Shown here in pieces: positions 1 through 10,880 of a stretch of 64,000 nt of DNA (positions within the stretch are counted from its first letter, which is position 1; every line of letters starts with the position of its first letter). The notes under the pieces are model-generated. The model was not told the DNA's origin, ran no database searches, and saw only the letters and a list, made by a program, of their open reading frames with translations. The DNA is from Nematopogon swammerdamellus (Eukaryota > Arthropoda > Insecta > Lepidoptera > Adelidae): NCBI GenBank assembly GCA_946902875.1, contig OX336355.1:14355347-14419346 (forward strand), given 5' to 3'. The position numbers and the translations under genes are program-made.

Positions 1-49
1 GCATGGATGTTGTAGGTGATGTAACCAACCGTGTCAGTTTCCATAAAAA
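1..49 (+). repeat. SINE family S1, 3' end fragment
   Basis: The window opens inside the last 49 bp of the commonest SINE-like family here (called S1 in this annotation). The end is recognised by 'gatgtagccaaccgtgtcag'-type sequence followed by TTTCCATAAAAAA. The 5' part lies outside the window. Confidence 0.8.
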
Positions 50-1062
50 ACACCTAAATATACCTGCGTACTTAAAATTTCCGGACGAACGCGAATAAAG
101 AGACTTCGGATCGGATGGTAAAAATGCTGTGAGAAAAAATTTGGACAACCTTTCATCCCATTTTCCGAGTGTTCCGAACTCTGAAGGTTGAAGTACTTAC
201 ACACAACAAGTAGCGTTTGCCCGTGATTTCGCATTTACGGTTTTGAAACTAATCGGTGATTCGGACGTCGTCCTTTTTAATTTTAATTATGGAACTACAG
301 TATTCAATATGTTGTGAATCAATGACAATTTTTCAGCGTGCAGAAATGCTTTGAAACCACTGATAATCCACCTATACCTCGATCGGAATGACTCGACGCG
401 ATATATGGGTTGGAAACGATCTAGGAAATTGCCAACTCGTTTGACTTTACGAATGGCAATAAAACTCATACGAATGGCCAGATGGGAAGGTTTTAAGTCT
501 CTAGGGGTAAACTTTTATGCCAACAGTAATCCTGCAGCAGCAAAGTAAACCTCGGGGTATCGATTAACCGGCAAAATTTGGAATCCATGGAGCGGATAAT
601 GAATTCGGTGAGAGTTCCGTGGCTAGGAGGTTGAGATGGAATGAGCCGTCATTACAAGTTTCATTTACGTTTCAGGGTTTTCGGAGGTAAAATCAGGATT
701 GTTTTGATTAGTCTCGCTAGTAAGTCTGTCTATCACGATTATCTAGCTCATAAAACATAGCAAAAGATACAGCTGAAATGCACACAGCAAGAACGTTACA
801 CAGGAAGGTATGTTTTTCATGAACAAATATTGTATTCCAGTAATAGTTGAGAGATAAGGTTTCACGGATCTGTTCACTTCACGAAGACTGTTAAAAATTT
901 AACAAGAATATTTTTCTATTTAGGCTTACGGAAATAAGTAAGTTTAGAGCTCCCTGGGTGGAATATAGATGTTAGGGTGGAATATAAAGACAGTTGAATA
1001 CAGAAATGCAAATAACGTTTGCTATACATTGCATCTAATTCAACCTTTCCCTCATGCATAAT
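50..1062. other. No gene recognised
   Basis: AT-rich sequence with only short overlapping open frames on both strands (for example around 287-548). None shows a recognisable domain, and no repeat boundary could be set. Confidence 0.5.
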
Positions 1063-1070
1063 TATGTGCA

Positions 1071-1507
1071 CAGTGGCGGGGCAAGACCTAAATTTGATCT
1101 GGGCAAGATATATTTTGTGAGGCCCTCTCAGGTGGCACTGGAGGATGGATTTTAGGGATTTTCACCGTTGAAATGGATTCCGGAGAATGGATTTCCGGTA
1201 TACCGATCAAATCAAACATTTTTGTCAGCATACCTTTCGTCGATAAAAGTAAACATAATCAAATTGCAATAATACAACCTTCACTGCCTCTGTCCTGCTT
1301 TCCCATCTTGTGTCTGATAAAGGCTTTATAGTATGCTTTAGTGTGCCTTTGATTAAGTCTAAACATGTTTACTCGGGGTCTCTTTTAATAGATCTAGCTG
1401 AATATTTTTCATGAATCAAAGTAGCATGAACTTTCGAGGCGCGAGGCCCCTCGGGCCGCGAGGCCGTGGGCGGTCTCCCACGTCGCCCACGCCTTGCGCC
1501 GCCTCTG
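1071..1507. mobile_element. hAT-like non-autonomous element with 8-bp TSD
   Basis: A 437-bp element. The left end reads CAGTGGCGGGGCAAGACC and the right end, reverse complemented, reads CAGAGGCGGCGCAAGGC. It is flanked by the identical 8-bp target duplication TATGTGCA (1063-1070 and 1508-1515). An 8-bp TSD and CAG-start inverted repeats are hAT hallmarks. The right part is very GC-rich (1436-1500). No transposase is encoded. Confidence 0.85.
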
Positions 1508-1535
1508 TATGTGCAGGCAGGGTCCTAATAGGTAG

Positions 1536-1622
1536 CAAAGAGTTTGTTTACGTCGCTGCGCTCCTAAAAAAAAAAGGAAAGCAAAAGCTAAAGGAGCGCA
1601 GCGACGTAATACAAACTCTTTG
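1536..1622. repeat. Small fold-back (30-bp arms)
   Basis: Inverted arms at 1536-1565 and 1592-1622 both carry 'cgctgcg' / 'cgcagcg' cores and end in caaagag / ctctttg. The A-rich loop is about 26 bp. It looks like a miniature inverted-repeat element; no target duplication could be assigned. Confidence 0.6.
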
Positions 1623-1635
1623 ATAGTTAGTTATT

Positions 1636-2004
1636 ACAGGGTATTTCAAGATATGATTTTGTAACTTCAGGGTTCGAAACTTATATTTGAAGACGAAAAG
1701 CTCTGAAACTTTTTCCCACATTCGGTCATTTTATAGTACTTTTTGGTGAAAATCGTTTCATCGAGACTTGGTGGACGGTTAACGTCCGCCTTTATGAAAT
1801 AAAAATAAAATTACTAACTTGCATTGCATGCTTAACTAAATTGAACTGAATGTAGGTAAATTCCATCGAGTTTTTATAACAATTTTAAATTTTTGTACGA
1901 AAAAAAAATACGGAATTTCGATTTGAGTGGTAAGGATTTTTTTCTTCTAATAATGAGTACTTTCTATTCCTGAAGTTTCTCAAACCTATCCTGAAACACC
2001 CTGT
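1636..2004. mobile_element. MITE-like element with ACAGGGT ends
   Basis: The left terminus ACAGGGTATTTCAAGATA mirrors the right terminus, which reverse complemented reads ACAGGGTGTTTCAGGATA. The 369-bp interior is AT-rich and non-coding. The target duplication is not clear. Confidence 0.65.
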
Positions 2005-2502
2005 ATGTATATCCTGTCCACCGATCTATGCAACTCGCCGCTATCTCTGGTGACCCAAATAACGCTGCAACCCAACTCCGTGCAGCGGAGTAGGTGCTTC
2101 GAAAGTAATTACGATGCTCCGCGATACTTTGTTAATGTTTGATACAGTTTTCTCAGTAGTTGCAGCTGAGACGAGCGGCGTGCAACTAGAGTGTGTTGCT
2201 ATAGACTGTATCGATGATTGCTGAGGGAAAAACAGTCGTAACAATGTTGATATAAGAGCTAAAATCATGTTTCTTGGAGGTCCGGTAGTGGCTTACCATC
2301 AGTAAGCCTGGTCTAAGATTGAGCTAGATAGATCGGACGTGTTTAATTAATAATGGGTTCGGGGGGCTTTGGGATATCTGCAGAATTGCCAAGTACACAG
2401 ACTATGGAACATTTCGTGTTTAAAACTCTATAATCTAGAACCCTGACTGAATGTTTCTTCTAGAATAGCTTTTGTAATAGAATAACGGATGATTTCAGAT
2501 AT
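2005..2502. other. No gene recognised
   Basis: Unique-looking sequence between two repeats. A 75-codon minus frame (2041-2268) has no recognisable motif and is not called. Confidence 0.5.
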
Positions 2503-2765
2503 GTGTGGCTAAGCTTAAGTGGCAGTGGGTTGGGCACGTCAACCGAAGAAACGACGACCATTGGAGTAACTGTGTACTACAAAGGCGGCCGTGGGCACGA
2601 AAACGAAGTGCGGGAAGACCAGCCAGGTGGGTTGTACGACGACATCAAGTACGTCGGCGGAAAGTAGTGGTTCCGTACCGCTGAAGGCCGGGAGGACTGA
2701 AGGAAAATTGTCCTAGAAAACTAGAGACATATGTCCAGCAGTGGGCGCATACACACTGACTAAAT
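2503..2765 (+). pseudogene. RTE-type LINE, 3' end fragment
   Basis: A remnant of the C-terminus of an RTE-clade reverse transcriptase ORF. Translation in broken frames gives a 'WQWVGHV.RR..D' type run, a 'KYVGGK.WFR.AEG..D' block, and the 3' tail 'tgtccagcagtgggcg'. The same module occurs at 5818-6100, 17929-18233 and 47690-47812. Stops and frame changes show that it is dead, and only the extreme 3' end is present, as expected of 5'-truncated LINE insertions. Confidence 0.75.
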
Positions 2766-3283
2766 TACTTATTGACAGAAATGTAATATAATGATTGAAC
2801 TGATAACAAGAATATGCTTCTTCATTTCGTGACTACAGAATAAGAGAGTAATTATCATCTCATCATTGCTGGGCGCGAGCTTCCTCCATTGTTAGAAATC
2901 TTACAATTTCAAAATTTTAACAATCTGTTTGGGAGCGACGATGGTCACAACGAAAGCTTCAGAAAACAAGAAATGTGACGTTTCGTAGACAATTTCTGCG
3001 TGACCTGTTCTAGAATACGTATAGTATTTATATTAGGGGTTTGTGCATATCTAGGTCTCGGTACCAGTACCAGGATGCCAGAAGCATGAAACTCTCTCTA
3101 TATACGAAAGCGCCACCCCGTCCGCTTCCCGCGTCCTACATTTTAGGTAATTCAGCTATCTGAACTTTGTCCATTAGCCTGTGGCCTGCTTGCACGAGGG
3201 ATGCAAGCGAGATTTTCATCGTACCATTTAGATTTTAGATGGTCACAATTACATTTTAATGAAAGCATCAAGTTACTTCTTTT
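2766..3283. other. No gene recognised
   Basis: Non-repetitive by eye apart from AT-rich runs. Nothing supportable seen. Confidence 0.45.
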
Positions 3284-3316
3284 GGTCACCACTAAGATAT
3301 TATCTTAGTGGTGATC
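3284..3316. repeat. Short palindrome
   Basis: A near-perfect hairpin of 15-16 bp arms ('ccactaagata' / 'tatcttagtgg') with almost no loop, in an otherwise plain stretch. Confidence 0.6.
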
Positions 3317-3497
3317 AAACCTCCTGTTCGAACTAGGTGTTATGCTTATGCATTGCATTTGGTCGCGCCGACTACAATTAAGTCCGAAAACTCGCTATAT
3401 TATTCACAGCCATTTCGCCCGACCTTTCTACAGGGATATCATTTGATAATCGTCTTTGGGAAAATTTTGTTTAAAAAAAGCATGCACAGAATAATGT

Positions 3498-3630
3498 CAG
3501 CCTCGGTAGCTCAGGCGTGCGGTCGGTTGACTGTCGGTCGTGATCATAAGCATCATAAGGTCGTGATCATTATCATCATAAGCACCATAATAATGTCGAC
3601 CGTTGGAGGCTGACCGTGGTTCGGATGCAA
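3498..3630 (+). repeat. S1 SINE head (tRNA-like part), diverged
   Basis: Starts 'cagcctcggtagctcag', with a tRNA A-box-like 'tagctcag', and ends with the B-box-like 'gtggttcgga'. The 5S-like middle present in other copies is replaced by a simple 'atcataagcatcat' expansion. The body and 3' tail are missing. Confidence 0.65.
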
Positions 3631-4073
3631 AGGAAATTATAATACTGGAACGGGCCTAGAAAATTTTCTAGGTGGTCGAACCATCGCATACCAAGTTAGT
3701 GTTAAAAATATTGTAGTTTTTTACACTTACCAACCAAGTTTTTTGGTTTCGGGGAAAAGAGGGTGTTTTGGACCTTCCACCCCCGAGAAATTATTCAAGC
3801 TGTCCGTATCATAAAAACGCCCTCCGTGTACGTAGAAACTTTTCCGTCGTCTATAAAGAACCGTCCCTTATTTCTACATCATTTAAGGGAAGCATTTTCA
3901 CTCTCGCGGAGACAAGACGAAAAGTCTCCGCTGCGTCGCGGCGAACGTGTAAACCAGCTTTACTTATTCATGTCTTTACTTACATACATTGGCGCGAAGG
4001 AAATCGATAGGTACGTCAATGAAACGCCGAACGATATAGTATCGGTGTACTTAACCTTTGACTTGTGTCCTTT
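3631..4073. other. No gene recognised; overlapping open frames
   Basis: Two overlapping plus-strand frames of 104 and 80 codons (3763-4077 and 3768-4010) occur here. Neither shows a family motif and both could be chance. A short palindrome 'ctagaaaattttctag' lies near 3657. Confidence 0.45.
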
Positions 4074-4303
4074 TTGACGTGATGACGTCACGTCTTATAA
4101 ATTTGATGAGCACCGGCTGCACGTACGAAAGCGTGTCACGTTGATATTCAAAGTTACCATGGAAACGTCAACGAAGTAAAACTGTCAAGATCAGACAACA
4201 GAAGTTTTGATGGCCAGTCACAAGATGATTAATCTTTCTACTAGAAATAGAAATTACTGATCTTTGATCTATGTACTACGATTATTCCACGTCATCACGT
4301 AAA
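4074..4303. mobile_element. Possible MITE with CRE-like terminal repeats
   Basis: The ends TTGACGTGATGACGT (left) and TTTACGTGATGACGT (right, reverse complemented) form 15-bp inverted repeats with one mismatch, 230 bp apart. The left end contains TGACGTCA (4083-4090), the CREB/ATF consensus palindrome, and the interior holds GTTACCATGGAAAC (4153-4166), close to an RFX X-box. No target duplication is obvious, so element status is tentative. Confidence 0.45.
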
Positions 4304-4416
4304 ACTATCGTCCGTAAACCGACTTTACAGGCAACCAATTTTTTTTTCTACTCTATGAAATAGGGCTTTAGCCGACTGTCGACTATGCCAGCCCCATCGT
4401 AACTAATAAACAATCT

Positions 4417-4842
4417 CTAGCCTCTGAGGCATCGTGCTCTGAGGGCTAGAGATGCTTGGAAAAATGTAGTGAGTATTTTGCATTTTTCCGTGAGGGGATC
4501 ACCTAACGCCCTGTGGATAGCAAAAAATAAATTTAATCGGTCCGTCTTTAAATCTTTGATAAGAGCATTTCTTAAATTAGCGTTCCGTTCACACTCCAAT
4601 AAAACATGGAATTGATCTTCAACTTTAGCGCAAAAGTTACAATTTGATGAATCAATTTTCCTCATCATGTGGGCGCTTTTGTTTAAAGGAGTGTGTCCAG
4701 AACGGAGTTTTAATATTAACTTAATGCTTGAACGTGAAAGACGTGAGCCCATAAACCATGGCTGCCGAAGTGGTTCCGCTTGTATGGTCTTGTACAACAT
4801 TCCCTTTTCTACTGACCTCCTGTCAAATATTGTCTTACTCAT
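4417..4842 (-). pseudogene. Non-LTR retrotransposon ORF2 C-terminal remnant
   Basis: A 141-codon open stretch. It carries the C-terminal region of Jockey/R1-type LINE polyproteins: an 'LRSGHTPLN' block at about residues 47-55, then a cysteine-histidine cluster with C-x2-C, H and C ('CNFC', then 'FHVLLEC') at about residues 68-84. In intact elements this follows the reverse transcriptase and RNase H domains, which are absent here. It is therefore a truncated copy with a preserved frame. The start Met is simply the first in frame and is probably not a real start. Confidence 0.7.
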
Positions 4843-5210
4843 CTAATCCACGGACTTGACACCGATTTCAATGCCAAGCACTGCGAGAATCTGCGCATTC
4901 AATGATTGCATCCGACATGACACGTCACGTGATTCTTGATCAGCGGACGGATGTCTTCATTGCAGCTCCGCCTCGTGCGCCGGCGCACCGGCCTCGCGCC
5001 AGCACATCCTGCGAGTCCCTCGTCCTGTTCCTGTCACAACGGCCAATTTATCACCTTTGTAATCGGGAGAGCAATCAAATTGATCGACGATACACTTAAA
5101 CTTGCTTGTACGAGTGCATATTATATTATAATCGTCGCCTTATCATTTGATGAATTTTTAATAGAAACGATTTTTGTTTGGAAATAAGAGTTTTCTTGTC
5201 AATCGTATAT
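4843..5210. other. No gene recognised
   Basis: Spacer between two LINE remnants. GC-rich around 4970-5030 ('cctcgtgcgccggcgcaccgg'), otherwise AT-rich. Short frames only. Confidence 0.45.
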
Positions 5211-5214
5211 CTAT

Positions 5215-5700
5215 ACCAAATACCAGCTTGCGCCTCTGGACTCGATCCAGCGTCGAGCCGTGCGACTTGTGGGTGACCCCGAAGTGTCCTGCGATCTAGA
5301 ACCACTGCAACACCGTAGGGATGTCGGCTCCCTAGGTGCTATATATATCGCTCTTTCTATGGGGAGTACTCTGAGCAACTGTTTAATGCGATCCCGCCGC
5401 CCCCTTTCTACCTCCGCACCACGCGCACTGGGCAGGAATTGCATCCCTACACGCTGGACTTACCGCTGATGCGTACCAAACGATTCTGCAGATCTTTCCT
5501 CTACAGAACCGGTAAACTCTGGAACGCTCTGCCTGCCCATATATTTCCCCCAAGTACAGTCTCGGGTCCTTCAAGAGGGCCGTGAATGGGCACCTGTCAG
5601 GCCGGCATGGCATTCGCAACCCCCGCATACGACCGAATGTGCATGGGCGTCGTTAGACACCTTATGGGTGGATCAGCGCCATGTCGCTCTGCCAATAAAA
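5215..5700 (+). pseudogene. Jockey/CR1-like LINE, 3' end with A-tail
   Basis: The 5' part encodes a recognisable LINE C-terminal block: 'LDSIQRRAVRLVGDP' followed by 'LQHRRDVGSLG' (about 5233-5340), as found near the end of Jockey/CR1-type ORF2. A later frame carries the 'LWNALPAHIFP' type segment (about 5519-5550). The element ends in 'ccaataaaaaaaaaac' near 5700. Frame breaks between these blocks make it inactive. Related tails are at 12183-12380, 52066-52226, 56051-56228 and 61513-61578. Confidence 0.8.
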
Positions 5701-5817
5701 AAAAAACTAAAGGAAAAACTAAGTAATCTATGCTTTGAATTTGGCGGGTTTCTTCCTGCTAGTGTCGAATGATTGATGCGAACTCCTCAGGGAATCAAAA
5801 CTAGTCTGTCTTGCTTG

Positions 5818-6100
5818 ACACAGTCAGTCATTCCGCGTGAATGCGTCCACTGCTGGACATATGTCTCTCCAGTTTTCCTGCAGTCATCACGGCCTTCAGT
5901 GGTACGGAACCACTGCTTTCCACCGACGGCGTACTTGACGTCGTCCCACCTGGCGGGTGATTTTCCTACACTCCGTTTTCCTGTCTACAGCCACCAGTGT
6001 AGGACACGGTTATTCCAACGATCGTCATCTCTTCGGCTGACGTGCCCAGCCCACTGCAACTTGAGTTTAGCCACCCGGTGTCCAACATCGACTAATCTTG
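5818..6100 (-). pseudogene. RTE-type LINE, 3' end fragment
   Basis: Same 3' module as at 2503-2765, in reverse orientation. The tail starts at 'cagtcagtcattc' and the coding remnant runs towards 6100. Small indels break the frame. Confidence 0.75.
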
Positions 6101-6550
6101 TTACTTGAATGACACATAAGTGTGGAAACTGTCTACACAAATTGTCAGTTGCACCTTTTACGGCTTTGTTCCATATTGTTGTAAGTTGTAAACGTCCAAG
6201 TTGTAATGTGCGAGAACCGCGTAAAAATTCAACGTTTGGGAAATTAAGAAAATGTAGGAATTTTCCCCGCGGCCAATTTCCATTGTATGTTCAACAGAGG
6301 CGGAGGAATGGAAGATATATTTAAATATTTAGTTGCCGTCGCGGAAATTTATACGTAGACAAGGCATTGTGCCATACATAGAATACGTTGTTACCAACAT
6401 TTGGTATGCGTGCAGTACATTCGCAGCAGTCAGAGGATACGTACTAACGTATCCTCAGTATTACAATATTATGTCAACAGGTGTGACATAATATTGTTGT
6501 AATAAAGTAATCTCAGTGAAGTGATGAGATCACTCTGAACAAAATCTTCT
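6101..6550. other. No gene; paired hairpins at 6432-6505
   Basis: Mostly plain sequence. Two adjacent hairpins occur: 'aggatacgt..acgtatcct' (about 6435-6456) and 'attacaatattatgtc' pairing with 'gacataatattgttgtaat' (about 6460-6502). Their function is unknown; the second may be a tiny MITE. Confidence 0.5.
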
Positions 6551-6771
6551 TACCTTACTAGTTGGTAGGGTTTATACTGGCCGGGTTGGTAACACCGCAC
6601 TGAGCCAAACGTCGGTCGAAACGGCTATGTAAATAGTTCGTGTTTTCCGTTCAGTGTAGCCGGCATGACCCAAGGAAAGCACTGACATGGTACCAAGTTC
6701 ACCCGGTGTTATGGGCTGACATCACGGATGTTGTTGGTGATGTAGCCAACCGTGTCAGTTTCCATAAAAAA
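6551..6771 (+). repeat. SINE family S1, body and 3' end
   Basis: Carries the 'gtagggttta' entry, the 'gtcggtcgaaacggctatgt' core and the TTTCCATAAAAAA 3' end. The promoter head is absent (5' truncated). Confidence 0.85.
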
Positions 6772-6904
6772 ATCTGGACTGTCTGCGCGCTATACCTGCG
6801 GTCGCACATTTTTACTCCAACGGTTGAATATAAAACCTTATTATATTATTACTTACCTAATATAATACACCTAATGTATGTGCCTAATGCCAAAATCTGC
6901 TTTG

Positions 6905-6993
6905 GTGACGACGGCTTTATGCTAGCTCAGTTGGAAGAGCAGTGGGCATGTATCCAAGGATCGTGGGTTCCACTTCAGATATCTGTTACGGGC
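6905..6993 (+). repeat. tRNA-derived SINE head
   Basis: Contains 'tagctcagttggaagagc' (6920-6937), a clear A-box and D-arm, and 'atcgtgggttccac' at the B-box position. The acceptor stem does not close and the B-box departs from GGTTCGANTCC, so this is a tRNA-like SINE promoter rather than a functional tRNA gene. Confidence 0.55.
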
Positions 6994-7568
6994 TGAAATT
7001 GTTTCTTTCGTAATTTTTCATTTTTTATTTCTGATTCTTCAATGTGTGTAGATGTTTACATAAAATAATAAAAAGTCTATTTTCGCAATTTCATCTCTGA
7101 AAACTTTTCATTCATCTCCTCGACACGGTTATGTATGCCCCTTTCAGGTATTTGTTTCCATGGTTGCCGCTGTACCGCCCGTAATCTCTTTACGGTTTAC
7201 AAATCTCGTAGAGTAGGCAATATCCGCTGCATAAACTAGCTCGTTACTTAGTAAAAATAAATTTGTTTTTACTTAGTAAAATCGTAGTTCTATATCCTCT
7301 TTGGTTACTCATTCACTGTAACAACAACTTCTATTCTGTACTATTATTACTACATCTGCCTGTTTGTAATATGTAGGTACATTCGAACCGATTTCAGTAC
7401 ATACGTTTTCACGAATAGAATCGAGCATAATATCTTTCAGCATGGTGTATGAGATGGGCCATTTCCTCCGCCGATTCGGTCTCACTCACCGACTTACCCC
7501 CGCGCCGCCGGCTGAACACCGCCGACCCGTCGCGCCGGTCGGCGGTCCTTTGCTAGTATAGCGTAGTT
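6994..7568. other. No gene recognised; GC-rich patch at 7498-7556
   Basis: AT-rich except for a short CG-rich patch ('ccgcgccgccggctg', 'gtcgcgccggtcggcgg') just left of the MITE at 7569. Nothing else supportable. Confidence 0.45.
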
Positions 7569-7709
7569 TATAAGGTCCTTCTTTAGTAGGTAACGATACG
7601 CTAAGGGGTGTATGTGTATCAGATACTGATCACGTTCCCATAACGTGATCAGTATCTGATACACATACACCCCTTAGCGTATCGTTACCTACTAAAGAAA
7701 GACCTTATA
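7569..7709. mobile_element. MITE family A, compact palindromic copy
   Basis: Almost all arm: 68-bp inverted arms at 7569-7636 and 7642-7709 around a 5-bp loop. The outer sequence is TATAAGGTCYTTCTTTAGTA. The same arms occur with larger centres at 12472-12734 and 55184-55783. The terminal TATA may be the target duplication. No coding capacity. Confidence 0.9.
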
Positions 7710-8514
7710 ATTGTATTCGGTGATTTTGGCCCAACTAACTTAAACGGACTCTTCACGCGACGACGGACAACTCGACGCCAAGTGTCGGTGGTGACGAGTT
7801 GTCCCAGCCAACCCGTTGTGTATCTGTTAGTAGTTGATCTAGCCAACTGTACAATGCTGATAAAATATTTTTAATACATATGTAAGTAAATTGAGATACG
7901 AACCCAATAAAATTCCTTCATTGAATATCTGCTTTTATTTTGCTTACGAATATTTTTCACAAATCATTCAAGTATATATATAATGTACTAATTTTCCCTC
8001 TTCGATACATACCTACACACAAGTCGGAACATTTGTAAGGAATCAGAGAAAAGAATTGTGTTTATCTTTTCCGAACTTCTGAAACCCACAATATTTTATT
8101 TAGGAAAATACTTCAGGCGGGGGAGAAAGCACGCGCTACGGAGATAGACATATGAATTTCATATTTATCGTAATATTTTCTCCTTTCTTTTCTGGAATAT
8201 GACGAACACCGTTGTTTTGTTTGCGTTCCCGGAAATAGAGTAAGGTACTTACGTTTTTATTTCATCTACGGGTGAGCGTGGAACAGGGTAAAATAAATAT
8301 TTCGTATTCATATAATTAATAAAAAGGATATTTATCACCTAGGTCACGTCTAGATCACGTAGGTGAGTAAATAGTGTGCACAAACACAACATTAAAAAAA
8401 AAATATGCCGCTCTCTGTCATACTGTTGCGTGAGCTCACATATCTTTATCACCACTATAACTGTTTGATATAAATTGTATATGGGATTCTCAGGTTGGAT
8501 AGACTTTTAACTAT
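7710..8514. other. No gene recognised
   Basis: AT-rich sequence with no open frame or repeat boundary I can support. Confidence 0.45.
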
Positions 8515-8790
8515 TTTCCTTTTTTTTTTATGTAATCCGGTATGGGTGGCTGCGTCAGAGGGGCCAAAGCACATGCTCCGATCAGCCAATATCACCTCCG
8601 AGAAGGTGGGTGCCATACCGGAGACTTCCCTGGATTGCTGGCTATACTGGACCAGAGGAGAACACAACCGAGGCTGCTACGCGGCCATCTTACATCCAGT
8701 ACGGTGGTACCAACCCAGTCGGCTACAATTTGAGCCTACCACCTAGTAATGGGTAAGGGAAGGGACCTACAGTTTTACACCGGTTCCGAA
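8515..8790 (-). repeat. S1-related SINE variant
   Basis: Reverse-orientation unit starting with a T-run and 'atgtaatccggtatgggtgg' and reaching the S1-like 'ctaccacctagtaa' and 'cctacagttttac' signatures. Its body differs from typical S1 and matches the copies at 11212-11340 and 14205-14320, so it is a second subfamily sharing S1 parts. Confidence 0.6.
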
Positions 8791-8849
8791 CGGTGAAGCA
8801 GCAGGTGTAGGTATGCACGTAAATTGTTTCATCTAAAAAAACTCATTGG

Positions 8850-8905
8850 TACCTACACGCTGACCGGATTCGAACCTCGGACCTGTGCGTACCTATCTGT
8901 TTTAC
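8850..8905 (-). repeat. tRNA-like fragment
   Basis: On the minus strand it contains an exact B-box GGTTCGAATCC within 'gaggttcgaatccggtcag'. No matching A-box and acceptor stem could be assembled. Probably the head of another SINE copy. Confidence 0.4.
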
Positions 8906-8925
8906 AGAACCATGCCAGGTTCTAT

Positions 8926-9262
8926 ATGGTTGGCTACACCACCTACTACACGAGTGATGTCAGCCCATAACACCTTGGTGATATAAGTGCCATATCAGTT
9001 TACGTAGAACTAGACGAAAAGCATGAGCTATTTTACATAGCCTCTTCGACCGACCTTCATTCAGTACGCTTGTATCTATCCGAACGGATTAAACCCTATC
9101 ATCTAGTTAGGTAAGGTAGGGGAACTACAGTTTACGTGGGATCCGAACCACGGCCATTTTCATCTGTCGAATGGTCACCCATCCAAATTCTGACCGCGCC
9201 CGGGTGTGCTAGTTTTCACGATCGGACGCCGATCTATAGCACCACATTGCTACTGGTGGGGG
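8926..9262 (-). repeat. SINE family S1, near full length with composite head
   Basis: Reverse orientation. The 3' part is at 8926-9090 and the head at about 9135-9262. Read on the minus strand, the head includes an A-box-like block, a 5S-like 'ttggatgggtgacc' and a B-box-like 'ggttcggatcc'. It is quite diverged. Confidence 0.7.
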
Positions 9263-9323
9263 GCTAATAATGTATAGCTATATGCGTTTAGAGTATTTTT
9301 TGTCATATTTTTTTTTATTTTTT

Positions 9324-9640
9324 TATTTATGGAAACTGACACGGTTGGCTACATCACCTACAACATCCGTGATGTCAGCCCATAACACCGGATGAACTTG
9401 GTGCCACGTCAGTGCTTCCCTTCGGTCGTGCCGGCTACACTGAACTGGACGGAAAACACAAACTATTTACATAGCCGTTTCGACCGACCTTTCATTTAGT
9501 GCGGTGGTACCAACCCGGGCGGTTAAACCCTACCACCTAGTAATATAAGAAGGGAGTCGTATCCCTTAATCGCCTTTTACGACATACACGGGAAGAGATG
9601 CAGTGGGGCTATTCTTTTAAAGTGCCGGCCCCACACGGCA
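9324..9640 (-). repeat. Chimeric S1-S2 SINE unit
   Basis: S1 3' body (9324-9540) joined to S2 sequence (about 9565-9640: 'cgccttttacgacatacac', 'gccggccccacacgg') through 'aagaagggagtcgtatccct'. The same joint is present at 16345-16594, 47191-47511 and 50501-50810, so it is a mobilised chimera rather than a chance neighbour. Confidence 0.75.
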
Positions 9641-10381
9641 CATATTTTCCGTACTAAAGATTTCTCCCAATTGCCTATGAATGAGCATGACAGGTCTATC
9701 CTTTTGAATACGAATTTCTGTCCGTGCCCCCGCCAAGTCGAGCGTTTTATTTTACAGTACCTATCCATTTCTCGCCACCGAACAGTACTCTTTTCTATTC
9801 TGTGACGACGCGCTTTCGAGATAGAGTTACACGACAGAAAGAGAAGCGAAATGTAGGCGGTTATCGTCGTTAGGCAAGCAGCTCTGTGCGAGTCAATTTG
9901 TACTTTATCGCGTCGTCGCAGAGTAGCTATTTCTTTGTGAGTGTTTGTACAGAGCAGCTTCTGTACGGAGTACTCTTTTCTATTCTGTGACCGAACTCAC
10001 AATTTTTCACTGAAGCTGAAGCATGAATGTCTAAAATTACTCACAAGCTTGATATTCAAAATGCTCATTTAACTCATTAATGTCGCAATCTGTATTCAGG
10101 CCGTAACTCCGGGAGTTTCTATCAATACTAATCGACTTTATGTTAATTTCAATAGGCGCGGGCGAGCCAACCCGCCGTCGACGATGTTGAGTGAGGTCTA
10201 AACCTCGTTTAGACTTGCTCGTATTTTTTTCTCAAATGATCACATAATCGCGTTGTTGTGATCACGATATCTTTAACGCGAGCGGAGCTCACTAGCACGT
10301 CCACTTCAACGTACAATAGCCGACGTACCAAGTCGACCCAAGGTAAACACTGGCGTGGCATGTGTTTCTACAGGAACAGTG
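9641..10381. other. No gene; 22-bp direct repeat
   Basis: Mostly unclassified. The 22-bp string 'gtactcttttctattctgtg' with flanks recurs at about 9785 and 9970, roughly 184 bp apart. Between the copies are inverted pieces ('gacgacgcg' / 'cgcgtcgtc'). This could be the footprint of a small element; not resolved. Confidence 0.4.
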
Positions 10382-10774
10382 TTTTTTTTTATGGGAACTG
10401 ACACAATAGTCTACATCACCTACTAAATCTGTGATTTCAGCCCCTAACACGTTGGTGAACTAGGTGCCATGTCAGTACTTCCCTTCCTTCGTCGTGCCGG
10501 CTACACTGAGCTGGACGGAAAACACGAACTATTTACATAGCCGTTTCAACCGACCTTTCATTCAGTGCGGTGGTATCAACCCGGGCCGGTTAAACCTTAC
10601 CACCTAGTAAGGTAAGAAGGGAAAAGGGACCTAGAGTTTTACGTGAAATCCGAACCACGGTCAGCCTCCAACGGTCGAGCGGTCACCCATCCATCCACTG
10701 ACCGCGCCCAAGTGTGCTTATGATCCGACCGACAGTCGAGCGACCACACCGCTGAGTTACCGACGACGCTGACA
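10382..10774 (-). repeat. SINE family S1, full length with 5S/tRNA composite head
   Basis: Complete reverse copy. The 3' end is at 10382, the body runs to about 10625 and the head covers 10640-10774. Read on the minus strand, the head has an A-box-like 'ggtaactcagcggtg', a 5S-like 'gatgggtgaccg' and a B-box-like 'gtggttcggattt'. It is among the copies used to define the family layout. Confidence 0.8.
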
Positions 10775-10880
10775 AATTTCCATATTACTCTATGATTTCC
10801 ATGTCTGTGGTACGACAAACACAATAACGATATCTGGATGGATGTCCCGCGCGAGTGTGGGTGTAGCAGGTTTCCATAAA

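Noticed and set aside
3763..4077. 104-codon frame as a possible small gene
   Set aside because: No motif, an overlapping alternative frame of similar length and no splice or start context.
6905..6993. Functional tRNA gene
   Set aside because: The A-box is good, but the B-box is off consensus and the acceptor stem does not pair. A SINE head fits better.
7150..7175. Second RFX-like site (gtttccatggttgcc)
   Set aside because: The second half-site does not match the X-box orientation.
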